Assembly: GCA_964372125.1 (NCBI GenBank)
Contig: CAYJPL010000051.1
Coordinates: 1-5,993, forward strand
Origin: Tannockella sp964372125
GTDB taxonomy: Bacteria; Bacillota_I; Bacilli_A; Erysipelotrichales; Coprobacillaceae
Reading direction: 5' to 3'
Length of the DNA: 5,993 bases
Shown: piece by piece, positions 1 through 5,993 of the stretch
How positions within the stretch are numbered: position 1 is the first letter of the stretch
How the letters are laid out: the number at the start of each line of letters is the position of its first letter
The notes under the pieces: generated by a model
Seen by the model: only the letters and a program-made list of their open reading frames with translations
What the model was told of the DNA's origin: nothing
Databases searched by the model: none
Translations under genes and position numbers: made by a program

Positions 1-116
1 TTTTATTGTAAAGAAAAACTGGAAGACTTATTTGTCCCCCAGTAAAAGTATAGAGTCACAAATTTATGTATGAGTTTTTTTGTTGTCAATGTAAAGGCGT
101 TGTATAGAGATATGTA

Positions 117-221
117 GTTTGATATATTAAACAAAATGTTTAAAAAACTATTGCAATTGGAATAAATAAATGTATAATACTATTGTTCGATAAATTAAAC
201 AAAAAGTTCGTTTAAAGAAAC
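117..221. repeat. Operator-like repeats flanking the operon promoter
   Basis: A 16-bp partly palindromic element, GTTTGATATATTAAAC (117-132), recurs as GTTCGATAAATTAAAC (185-200). The similarity extends to 24 bp (117-140 against 185-208, 21 of 24 identical by hand count). Each core has GTT/AAC ends around an AT-rich centre; the first copy pairs at 7 of 8 positions. A weaker third copy, GTTCGTTTAAAGAAAC (206-221), matches the second at 12 of 16 positions and starts 21 bp after it, about two helical turns. An overlapping perfect 7-3-7 inverted repeat lies at 127-143. Copy 1 is upstream of the -35 and copy 2 covers the expected transcription start, as in a repressor-controlled promoter. That the first gene's XRE-cupin protein binds here is inference. 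Confidence 0.6.
151..178 (+). promoter_or_regulatory. Sigma-A-type promoter of the regulator-pot operon
   Basis: A -35 box TTGCAA (151-156) and a perfect -10 box TATAAT (173-178) are separated by 16 bp. Transcription should start around 184-186, giving a leader of roughly 48 nt before the ATG at 233. It is the best promoter match upstream of the first gene, and no comparably good promoter was seen inside the operon. The start point falls at the edge of the second operator-like repeat, so repressor binding there would block initiation. Confidence 0.75.
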
Positions 222-232
222 AGGAGAAAAAA

Positions 233-766
233 ATGGAAATTGGAGCAAAAATCAAACAGCTGCGTTTAGCTAATGGTTTAACATTAGAAGAACTAGCAAA
301 TCGTAGTGAGCTTACAAAGGGATTTCTTTCACAACTCGAAAGAGAACTGACCTCACCATCGATAACAACACTGGAATATATTTTAGAGGCATTAGGAACA
401 AATTTACAAGAATTCTTTAGTGAGAAACAAGAAGAACAACTAGTGTTTAAAAAAGATGACTTCTTTGTAAATGAGCAAGATGAATATGAAATTTCATATA
501 TCATCCCAAATGCACAAAAAAATGAGATGGAGCCAATAATGATTTCTATCCAACCACGTCAAGAATCAATGACAATTGATCCTCATGAAGGACAAGAGTT
601 TGGATATGTAATACAGGGGAAAATTTGTTTAATTTACGGTGATAAAACATTACAAGTAAAAAAAGGGGAAACTTTCTATATTAAGGGCGGAGTATCACAC
701 TGTATAAAAAATAATACTGATACAGTTGCTAAGGTAATATGGGTTTCGACACCACCAATATTTTAA
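233..766 (+). CDS. XRE-family transcriptional regulator with C-terminal cupin domain
   Basis: This 177-residue protein has an N-terminal XRE/Cro-type helix-turn-helix (about residues 6-60; recognition region around LTKGFLSQLERELTSPS) and a C-terminal cupin_2 barrel (about 105-173). Cupin motif 1 is HEGQEFGYVIQG from residue 118. Motif 2 runs from G145 to N160 with H156 and N160 kept, but Lys151 sits where the motif usually has Pro. The architecture is that of PuuR-like regulators, which often control polyamine or amino-acid metabolism by sensing a small molecule in the cupin. The start is supported by AGGAG at 222-226, six bases before the ATG. As first gene of a pot operon, ending 14 nt before potA, it is probably an autoregulatory repressor responding to polyamine. 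The effector cannot be read from the sequence, and the match to E. coli PuuR is architectural only. Confidence 0.88.
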   Translation: MEIGAKIKQLRLANGLTLEELANRSELTKGFLSQLERELTSPSITTLEYILEALGTNLQEFFSEKQEEQLVFKKDDFFVNEQDEYEISYIIPNAQKNEMEPIMISIQPRQESMTIDPHEGQEFGYVIQGKICLIYGDKTLQVKKGETFYIKGGVSHCIKNNTDTVAKVIWVSTPPIF

Positions 767-767
767 T

Positions 768-773
768 AAGGAG
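768..773 (+). promoter_or_regulatory. Ribosome binding site fixing the potA start
   Basis: AAGGAG lies seven bases before the ATG at 781. An in-frame ATG at 739 would add 14 residues, but it lies inside the end of the regulator gene without a matching ribosome site, and the added residues (MGFDTTN...) are not ABC-ATPase-like. The start at 781 gives the usual short N-terminus before the first strand of the ATPase. Confidence 0.85.
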
Positions 774-780
774 TATAAGG

Positions 781-1824
781 ATGACTAAATTAATTGAATT
801 AAGAGATTTAACAAAAGAGTACAATGGGCAAGTGGTTTTAAAAGGGATTAACTTAGATATTAATGAAAAAGAATTTGTTACTTTACTTGGACCAAGTGGT
901 TGTGGGAAAACAACGACATTACGTATTTTAGGTGGATTTGAAGAAGCAAGTGGAGGAACAGTGTATTTTAATGAACAAGATATCTCAATGTTGCCACCAC
1001 ATAAAAGAGAATTAAACACGGTATTTCAAAAGTATGCATTATTTCCGCATATGGATGTATTTGATAATGTATCATTTGGATTGAAAATCAAAAAAATGGA
1101 TAAACAAACAATAGAGCATAAAGTTAAAAAAATTCTTTCGTTAGTAGGGTTAGAAGGGTTTGATAAGCGCCATATTAATCAATTATCTGGTGGTCAACAA
1201 CAGCGTGTTGCAATAGCACGAGCACTTGTCAATGAGCCAAAAGTATTATTGTTAGATGAACCACTAGGGGCATTGGACTTAAAGTTACGTAAAGCGATGC
1301 AAATAGAGCTTAAAAATATCCAACAAGAAGTAGGAATTACATTTGTTTATGTTACCCATGATCAAGAAGAAGCATTAACGATGTCAGATTCAATTGTTGT
1401 TATGAATGAAGGGAATATTCAACAAATTGGAACGCCTACAGATATCTATAATGAGCCGGAAAATCGTTTTGTTGCACAATTTATTGGTGATTCAAATATA
1501 ATTGAAGGTAAATTTATCAATGACTTATTAGTAGAATTTGATGGTGTACAATTTGAATGTGTTGATAAAGGATTTGAAGAAGGTCAAGACATTGATATCG
1601 TAATTCGCCCAGAAGATATCGATATTGTAGAAGTGGGTAAAGGGAAAATTGCTGGAGTAGTAACATCTATTATCTTTAAGGGAGTTCACTATGAAATCAT
1701 GGTAGACTCAAAATCTAGAAGTTATAAAATTCATACAACAGATATTAGTGAAGTGGGAAAAATTGTTGAATTAGATTTTTGGCCTGAAGATATTCATGTT
1801 ATGGAGAAAATGGGTACATATTAA
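781..1824 (+). CDS. potA: Spermidine/putrescine ABC transporter ATP-binding protein PotA
   Basis: This 347-residue cytoplasmic ATPase powers polyamine import as a dimer bound to PotB and PotC. All nucleotide-binding motifs are intact: Walker A GPSGCGKTT (37-45), Q-loop Gln83 in VFQKYALFPH, signature LSGGQQQR (135-142), Walker B LLLDEP (156-161) with catalytic Glu160, D-loop ALD (164-166), and H-loop His193 in VTHDQEEA. After residue 235 comes a C-terminal TOBE-type regulatory domain with the family motif RPED at 276-279. Length and layout fit PotA and the wider MalK-like importer class. The assignment to polyamines rests on the adjacent PotB, PotC and PotD homologues, because the ATPase alone would also fit other substrates. 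Its stop codon overlaps the next start by one base (TAATG), so translation is probably coupled to potB. Confidence 0.95.
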   Translation: MTKLIELRDLTKEYNGQVVLKGINLDINEKEFVTLLGPSGCGKTTTLRILGGFEEASGGTVYFNEQDISMLPPHKRELNTVFQKYALFPHMDVFDNVSFGLKIKKMDKQTIEHKVKKILSLVGLEGFDKRHINQLSGGQQQRVAIARALVNEPKVLLLDEPLGALDLKLRKAMQIELKNIQQEVGITFVYVTHDQEEALTMSDSIVVMNEGNIQQIGTPTDIYNEPENRFVAQFIGDSNIIEGKFINDLLVEFDGVQFECVDKGFEEGQDIDIVIRPEDIDIVEVGKGKIAGVVTSIIFKGVHYEIMVDSKSRSYKIHTTDISEVGKIVELDFWPEDIHVMEKMGTY

Positions 1825-2705
1825 TGAAGCAGTTTAAAAAATTAATTATCCCATATACAGCATGGCTATTTTTACTTACTTTTATCCCAATGTTGCTGAT
1901 TCTACTATATGCATTTGTAGAACAAGGAACATCCGTTACTACTTTTTCATTTACACTTGATAATTTCGCGAAATTTTTTGATCCGGTTTTTATAAACGTA
2001 TTAATACGTTCATTTATATTAGGGATTATTACAACAGTTATCTGTTTAGTGATAGGTTACCCTGTTGCTTATGGAATTAGCCGTTGTAAAGAAAAAACAC
2101 AAACAATATTAATATTATTAATAACTTTTCCAACATGGATAAATTTACTAATGCGTACATATGCATGGATTAATATCCTTAGTAGTAAGGGTGTTGTATC
2201 GATGCTATTAGAGTCAATTGGCTTACCGGGAATAGACTTACTATACACGGATTTTGCAGTAGTAATTGGTATGGTGTATAACTTTTTACCTTTTATGATA
2301 TTACCGATTTACTCTGTACTTGCAAAGATGGATTACTCCTTGCAAGAAGCTAGTCAAGACCTAGGTGCAAGTCCGATACTTACGTTTAGAAAAATAGTTT
2401 TTCCATTAACATTAGGTGGAGTTGTAACGGGAATTACAATGGTATTTTTACCAGCAGTATCATCGTTCATTGTTCCAAAGTTACTTGGCGGTGGACAATA
2501 TGCATTAATAGGAAGTTTTATTGAACAACAATTTATTAAGTTAGGAAACTGGCATTTTGGTAGTGCGATTTCTTTAATCCTTGCGATTTTAGTAATTCTA
2601 TCTATGGCAATTATTTACAGAGTTGAAAAAAAACTTGCTAGCGCGTTAGACGAGGAGGATAAAGATGAAAAAACAAAAAAAGTTACAAATCGTGCTTTTG
2701 ATTAG
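1824..2705 (+). CDS. potB: Spermidine/putrescine ABC transporter permease PotB
   Basis: This 293-residue inner-membrane permease is one half of the polyamine translocation channel. About six hydrophobic segments can be seen (roughly 11-31, 62-84, 95-118, 143-168, 197-217, 247-266). The EAA loop that docks onto PotA is clear at 175-195: EASQDLGASP followed by FRKIVFPL. The TFPTWINLLMRTYAW stretch (101-115) is typical of PotB. The charged tail after about residue 276 (EEDKDEKTKK...) is written largely by DNA shared with the start of potC. No strong Shine-Dalgarno lies at normal spacing; the ATG overlaps the potA stop, which points to translational coupling. It was called PotB rather than PotC by gene order and by its longer N-terminal region before the second membrane segment. 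Confidence 0.93.
   Translation: MKQFKKLIIPYTAWLFLLTFIPMLLILLYAFVEQGTSVTTFSFTLDNFAKFFDPVFINVLIRSFILGIITTVICLVIGYPVAYGISRCKEKTQTILILLITFPTWINLLMRTYAWINILSSKGVVSMLLESIGLPGIDLLYTDFAVVIGMVYNFLPFMILPIYSVLAKMDYSLQEASQDLGASPILTFRKIVFPLTLGGVVTGITMVFLPAVSSFIVPKLLGGGQYALIGSFIEQQFIKLGNWHFGSAISLILAILVILSMAIIYRVEKKLASALDEEDKDEKTKKVTNRAFD
2653..2658 (+). promoter_or_regulatory. Strong ribosome binding site for potC inside potB
   Basis: AGGAGG ends six bases before the potC ATG at 2665. It lies entirely within the potB coding sequence and supports the 41-nt overlap as real rather than an over-long start call. Confidence 0.85.
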
Positions 2706-3471
2706 TGTTACATTATTATTTTTATATCTACCGCTGTTTATAATGGCAATCTTTTCATTCAATGATAGTAATTCGTTATCATTGTGGAGTGGTTTTTCAA
2801 TGCAGTGGTATCAAGGGTTATTAACCGACACTCAAATAAAAGATGCAGTTTGGGTGTCTGTGTCTATAGCAGTATTATCTACAGTAATTTCAACAATACT
2901 AGGATCAATTACAGCAATAGGTCTTTCGAAACATCGTTCAAAAATAAGAAGACTAATGCTTCAAAGTAATAATATACCAATTATGAATCCGGAGATTGTT
3001 ACAGCGGTATCATTTATGATTTTATTTTCATTTCTTAGTTTAGAAAAAGGGTATAATACAATGTTGATTGCACACATCGCATTTTGTACACCAGTTGTAC
3101 TTACCGCAGTATATCCAAAAGTGAGACAATTAGATGTCAATCTTGCTGATGCTGCAATGGATTTAGGTGCAAGTCCATTTCAGGCTTTGATAAAGGTAAT
3201 CTTACCACAAATTAAATCAGGTATAATTACAGGGGCATTAATGGCCTTTACAATGTCGTTTGATGATTTTATTATTTCTTATTTTGTTACAGGGAATGGA
3301 ATAGAGAACATTTCTATTGTTGTGTATAATATGTCAAAACGTACAAATCCAAGCGTTTATGCATTATCAACAGTTATTTTAGTTGTTGTATTATTAGTTG
3401 TATTACTAGGAACAATTGTTCCACAATTCGTAAAAAAAAGGAGAAAAGCAAGTGTTAAAGAAATTTTTTAG
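2665..3471 (+). CDS. potC: Spermidine/putrescine ABC transporter permease PotC
   Basis: This 268-residue membrane protein is the second half of the polyamine channel, paired with PotB. Hydrophobic segments lie near 8-30, 62-86, 107-124, 131-150, 185-209 and 232-254, giving six spans. The EAA loop facing PotA is at 161-181 (ADAAMDLGASPFQALIKV, then ILP). The following MSFDDFIISYF stretch (197-207) and the early FSFNDS motif (30-35) are characteristic of PotC-type permeases. It overlaps potB by 41 nt with a strong internal ribosome site, and its own last 20 nt overlap the start of the next gene. The gene has two adenine runs, A6-C-A7 at 2668-2681 and A8 at 3432-3439. The reading frame is intact through both. 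Confidence 0.94.
   Translation: MKKQKKLQIVLLISVTLLFLYLPLFIMAIFSFNDSNSLSLWSGFSMQWYQGLLTDTQIKDAVWVSVSIAVLSTVISTILGSITAIGLSKHRSKIRRLMLQSNNIPIMNPEIVTAVSFMILFSFLSLEKGYNTMLIAHIAFCTPVVLTAVYPKVRQLDVNLADAAMDLGASPFQALIKVILPQIKSGIITGALMAFTMSFDDFIISYFVTGNGIENISIVVYNMSKRTNPSVYALSTVILVVVLLVVLLGTIVPQFVKKRRKASVKEIF
3438..3443 (+). promoter_or_regulatory. Ribosome binding site deciding the GTG start of potD1
   Basis: AAGGAG lies eight bases before GTG at 3452, inside the end of potC. The start gives a proper lipoprotein signal peptide (LKKFFRVF followed by a hydrophobic core and LTGC), whereas later in-frame starts would remove the positively charged segment. Confidence 0.8.
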
Positions 3472-4498
3472 AGTGTTTATTGCAAGTATGATGTTAATCG
3501 TGCTTACAGGTTGTGGTGAGGATGATAAACCAGTATTGAGAATTTTTAACTGGGGTGAATATTTAGATGAGTCGATATTAGATGACTTTGAAGAAGAATT
3601 TGATTGTAAAATTGTATACGAAACTTATGATTCTAACGAAACTATGTATACAAAATTAAAAGATACTAATACATATGATATTTTATTGCCATCAGAGTAT
3701 ATGATTGAAAGATTAATTATAGAAGATTTAATACAACCAATTGATATGGATAAAGTAACGAATTTAAAAAATGTAGATCAATCTATTTTGATAAATGATT
3801 TTGATCCAAATCAAGAATATTGGGTACCATATTTTTCGGGGAATGTAGGAATTGTCTATGACACTACAGTAGTGGATGAAGCTGACCTTGAACAAGAGTG
3901 GGAAATTTTACGTAATGAAAAATATGCAGGAGACATATATATGTATGATTCGGTAAGAGATTCATTTATGCCAGCATTAAAATCATTAGGATATTCTATG
4001 AATACAACTGTTCCTAGTGAAGTTGAAGAAGCATACCAGTGGTTAGTAGAACAAAAAGAAACTATGGAACCAGTATATGGTACAGATGAAATTATTGATG
4101 CTATGATTCGTGGAGAAAAAGCAATGGCTTTGATGTATTCAGGAGATGCAGCATATATCATGTATGAGAATCCAAACATGGAATTTTTCATGCCAGAAAA
4201 TGACGGTACAAATACATGGTTTGATGGTATGGTTTTAACATCAGAAAGTGAAGAACCTGAATTAGCAGTGGAATTTATGAATTATATGTTACGTGATGAT
4301 GTTTCTTTAAAAAATACAGAAGCAATTGGATACTACTCTACAAATATCAATGCAGCTACAACTGCAAAAGAAGAAATGTATGTAGACAATAGTGCCTATG
4401 GAATACGATACGAAGAAAATGATGAGCACTTTAGATATCAAGATAGTGAAACGTTAGAGCTTTACAATTCATACTGGGAAAAAATTATTTCTCAATAA
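3452..4498 (+). CDS. potD: Polyamine-binding lipoprotein PotD, first copy
   Basis: This 348-residue extracellular lipoprotein captures spermidine/putrescine and delivers it to PotB-PotC. The signal peptide has a basic start, a hydrophobic core and a lipobox LTGC; Cys21 is the predicted lipid-modified residue. The mature part is a type II periplasmic-binding fold. From memory of E. coli PotD, pocket-type residues appear at Trp34-Gly35-Glu36-Tyr37, Ser81 and Tyr83, Asp170, Tyr229, Trp256 and Asp258, and Gln330. Differences from E. coli PotD include Gly35 for Thr, Asp170 for Glu171, Tyr229 for Trp229, and Ser167 at the position of Asp168, so substrate preference between spermidine and putrescine is open. 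It starts with GTG inside the end of potC and is probably translationally coupled to it. It is about 76% identical to the following gene, with no gaps from residue 25 onward. Confidence 0.93.
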   Translation: MLKKFFRVFIASMMLIVLTGCGEDDKPVLRIFNWGEYLDESILDDFEEEFDCKIVYETYDSNETMYTKLKDTNTYDILLPSEYMIERLIIEDLIQPIDMDKVTNLKNVDQSILINDFDPNQEYWVPYFSGNVGIVYDTTVVDEADLEQEWEILRNEKYAGDIYMYDSVRDSFMPALKSLGYSMNTTVPSEVEEAYQWLVEQKETMEPVYGTDEIIDAMIRGEKAMALMYSGDAAYIMYENPNMEFFMPENDGTNTWFDGMVLTSESEEPELAVEFMNYMLRDDVSLKNTEAIGYYSTNINAATTAKEEMYVDNSAYGIRYEENDEHFRYQDSETLELYNSYWEKIISQ

Positions 4499-4579
4499 AT
4501 TAGTCAACCAAATAGAAAATTCTATTGTTGAATATAGCAGTATTATATGTACTGCCAATAAATTGAAAGGGACAAAAAA
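4499..4579 (+). other. Structured spacer between the two potD genes
   Basis: Two hairpins can be folded in the 81-nt gap. The first pairs CAAC (4505-4508) and AATAGAA (4511-4517) with TTCTATT (4520-4526) and GTTG (4527-4530), leaving a two-base bulge; the closing pairs must open to make a loop. The second pairs GCAGTA (4537-4542) with TACTGC (4550-4555) around a seven-base loop. Neither is followed by a T-run, so these are not ordinary terminators. A ribosome site around AAAGGGA (4566-4572) follows. I see no convincing promoter. The gap contrasts with the overlapping upstream genes and may affect the relative level of the second binding protein (inference). Confidence 0.5.
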
Positions 4580-5626
4580 ATGAAAAAATTATTAAAAAGT
4601 GCACTAGCAGGTGCAATGGTATTATCATTAACAGCGTGTGGAAGCGGAGAAGATAAACCAGTTTTAAAAGTATTTAACTGGGGAGAATATATTGATGAAG
4701 CCACATTAACAGAATTTGAGGAAGAATTTGATTGTACAGTTGTATATGAGACATTTGATACAAATGAATCAATGTATACTAAAATTTTAGGTGGAAACAC
4801 TTATGATATTATGATTCCATCAGAATATATGATTGAAAAAATGATAATTGAAGACTTAGTTCAACCTGTAGATATGGAAAAAATCACTAATCTAGAAAAT
4901 ATTGATCAAGAATTATTAAACAAAGATTTTGATCCAAATCAAGAGTATTGGGTGCCATACTTTTCAGGAAATGTAGGAATTGTATATGATACAACTGCAG
5001 TAAATCCAGCAGACCTTGAACAAGAATGGGAAGTTTTACGTAATGAAAAATATGCTGGAGATATCTACATGTATGATTCAGTAAGAGATTCTTTTATGCC
5101 AGCATTAAAATCACTAGGATATTCTATGAATACAACAGATGCAAATGAAGTAGAAGAAGCATACGAGTGGTTAGTTGAACAAAAAGAAACAATGGATCCA
5201 GTATACGGTGGAGATGAAATCATCGATGCAATGGTACGTGGAGAAAAAGCGATGGCAGTAATGTATTCTGGGGATGCTGCATATATTATTAGTGAAAATC
5301 CAGATATGGACTTTTATATGCCAGAAACTGCAGGAACAAACTACTGGTTTGATGGAATGGTTATGTCAAAAGACTGTGAAAACGTTGAATTAGCAACAGA
5401 ATTCATGAATTTTATGCTACGTGATGATATTGCACTTGCAAATACAAACGAAGTAGGATATTACTCTACAAACGTAAACGCAGCAACAGAAGCTAAAGAA
5501 GCCGATTATGCAGACAATAATGCATATGGGATAAGATATGGTGAAAATGATGAATACTTTGCATACCAAGATGAAGAGACATTAGAGCTATATAATACAT
5601 ATTGGGAAAAAATCATTAGTCAATAA
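4580..5626 (+). CDS. potD: Polyamine-binding lipoprotein PotD, second copy
   Basis: This second 348-residue substrate-binding lipoprotein has a signal peptide MKKLLKSALAGAMVLS and a lipobox LTAC (predicted lipidated Cys20). It aligns without gaps to the first copy from residue 25 to the end; by hand count about 248 of 324 positions match (about 76%). Every pocket-type residue I can place (Trp34, Gly35, Glu36, Tyr37, Ser81, Tyr83, Asp170, Tyr229, Trp256, Asp258, Gln330) is the same in both copies, so the ligand is probably the same or very close. Differences concentrate in the N-terminal third and after about residue 187. It has an extra Cys266 that the first copy lacks. It has its own ATG and ribosome site after an 81-nt spacer and is the last gene before the terminator. 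It is intact, with no sign of decay. Confidence 0.93.
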   Translation: MKKLLKSALAGAMVLSLTACGSGEDKPVLKVFNWGEYIDEATLTEFEEEFDCTVVYETFDTNESMYTKILGGNTYDIMIPSEYMIEKMIIEDLVQPVDMEKITNLENIDQELLNKDFDPNQEYWVPYFSGNVGIVYDTTAVNPADLEQEWEVLRNEKYAGDIYMYDSVRDSFMPALKSLGYSMNTTDANEVEEAYEWLVEQKETMDPVYGGDEIIDAMVRGEKAMAVMYSGDAAYIISENPDMDFYMPETAGTNYWFDGMVMSKDCENVELATEFMNFMLRDDIALANTNEVGYYSTNVNAATEAKEADYADNNAYGIRYGENDEYFAYQDEETLELYNTYWEKIISQ

Positions 5627-5633
5627 TAAACTT

Positions 5634-5664
5634 AAGTACAACATGAAATTGTTGTACTTTTTTT
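5634..5664 (+). terminator. Intrinsic terminator of the pot operon
   Basis: A perfect 10-bp stem (AAGTACAACA at 5634-5643, TGTTGTACTT at 5650-5659) with loop TGAAAT is followed by a T-run reaching 5664. It starts seven bases after the stop of the second potD and separates the operon from the tRNA unit. Confidence 0.92.
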
Positions 5665-5754
5665 ATATTTGTGCATATAGTGATAAGCAAAATAAGTAAA
5701 AAGCAACGTATTATCAACATAAAATAGAATTGTAAAAAAAGTGCACAAAAAGGG

Positions 5755-5783
5755 TTGCCTTTTTTTAAATATTAACATATAAT
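5755..5783 (+). promoter_or_regulatory. Promoter of the tRNA unit
   Basis: TTGCCT (5755-5760) and a perfect TATAAT (5778-5783) are spaced 17 bp apart, with a T/A-rich spacer. Transcription should begin near 5790, about 32 nt before the first tRNA. The spacing and consensus boxes fit a strong constitutive tRNA promoter. The stretch between the operon terminator and this promoter (5665-5754) shows no gene or clear element. Confidence 0.82.
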
Positions 5784-5821
5784 AATATGGCAACGAGTTA
5801 CAAGACATGTAACGAAAATAC

Positions 5822-5896
5822 GGTTCCATGGCCAAGTTGGTAAGGCTACAGACTGCAACTCTGTCACCGTCGGTTCGAGTCCGGCTGGAACCTCCA
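5822..5896 (+). tRNA. tRNA-Cys (anticodon GCA)
   Basis: A complete 75-nt cloverleaf with encoded CCA. The acceptor arms GGTTCCA (5822-5828) and TGGAACC (5886-5892) pair perfectly. The anticodon stem ACAGA/TCTGT encloses the loop CTGCAAC with GCA at 5855-5857. The T-loop TTCGAGT (5874-5880) sits on a five-pair stem with one G-U. The discriminator base is U (5893), typical of tRNA-Cys, followed by CCA at 5894-5896. Confidence 0.97.
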
Positions 5897-5902
5897 AATG
5901 TT

Positions 5903-5991
5903 GCCCAGGTGGCGAAACTGGTAGACGCACAGGACTTAAAATCCTGCGGACCTTAAAATCCGTGCCGGTTCGATTCCGGCCCTGGGCACCA
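5903..5991 (+). tRNA. tRNA-Leu (anticodon UAA)
   Basis: A complete 89-nt class II tRNA. The acceptor arms GCCCAGG (5903-5909) and CCTGGGC (5981-5987) pair perfectly. The anticodon stem CAGGA/TCCTG encloses CTTAAAA with TAA at 5937-5939. A long variable arm (CGGA paired with TCCG, about 5947-5962) is expected for tRNA-Leu. The discriminator is A5988, then CCA at 5989-5991. It follows tRNA-Cys by six bases, so both probably come from one precursor. The window ends two bases later, so more tRNAs may follow. Confidence 0.97.
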
Positions 5992-5993
5992 TT

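Noticed and set aside
83..108. Second promoter, TTGTCA (83-88) with TATAGA (103-108)
   Set aside because: The spacer is only 14 bp, too short for a good sigma-A promoter, and a much better promoter lies at 151-178.
148..504. Minus-strand reading frame of 118 codons opposite the regulator
   Set aside because: It is a shadow of the regulator gene, rich in Ser, Phe and Cys, with no recognisable domain. It also runs through the promoter region.
739..780. Longer potA start at ATG 739
   Set aside because: It lies inside the end of the regulator gene, has no fitting ribosome site, and adds 14 residues unlike the family. AAGGAG at 768-773 points to 781.
3856..4191. Minus-strand reading frame opposite the first potD
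   Set aside because: It is a shadow of a clearly identified gene, with no domain and no supporting ribosome site seen.
4520..4546. Internal promoter before the second potD, with -10-like TATTAT at 4541
   Set aside because: No acceptable -35 box at 16-18 bp upstream.
5755..5793. TTGCC (5755-5759) and GGCAA (5789-5793) as an operator or hairpin around the tRNA promoter
   Set aside because: Only five bases per arm and widely spaced; easily chance, and the left arm is simply the -35 box.
5632..5835. Minus-strand reading frame over the terminator and tRNA-Cys start
   Set aside because: It crosses a strong terminator, the tRNA promoter and the tRNA 5' end; the product has no recognisable features.
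1..5993. CRISPR, transposon, phage or toxin-antitoxin system
   Set aside because: No spaced repeat array, transposase, integrase or small paired genes are present. The window is accounted for by a transport operon and tRNAs.

Overview
The window is AT-rich DNA with features of a low-GC Bacillota (Firmicutes). It has purine-rich Shine-Dalgarno sites a few bases upstream of the starts, sigma-A-type promoters, a T-tailed intrinsic terminator, and tRNA genes with encoded CCA ends. All six protein genes stop with TAA or TAG, and Trp is written TGG, so the standard bacterial code fits and the Mycoplasma code does not. The lineage below phylum cannot be fixed from the sequence; a Bacilli/Erysipelotrichia/Turicibacter-type organism is a guess.

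Layout: (1) 1-232 is a non-coding regulatory region with one good promoter (151-178). Near-identical copies of a partly palindromic element flank it, one upstream of the -35 and one at the expected transcription start. (2) 233-5626 is a six-gene plus-strand operon: an XRE-cupin regulator, the ATPase potA, the permeases potB and potC, and two tandem lipoprotein genes for the substrate-binding protein (potD1, potD2). potA through potD1 are tightly packed or overlapping. An 81-nt gap with two predicted hairpins separates potD1 from potD2. (3) 5634-5664 is a strong intrinsic terminator closing the operon. (4) 5755-5993 is a separate transcription unit with its own promoter, carrying tRNA-Cys(GCA) and tRNA-Leu(UAA). 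It may continue past the window edge.

How it works together: the lipoproteins capture spermidine and/or putrescine outside the membrane and deliver it to the PotB-PotC channel, and a PotA dimer powers import. The first gene is probably a polyamine- or metabolite-responsive autoregulator of the whole operon, acting on the repeats around the promoter.

I see no new kind of system here. The points most worth a second look are the operator-like repeat architecture, the tandem divergent binding proteins, and the structured RNA between them.
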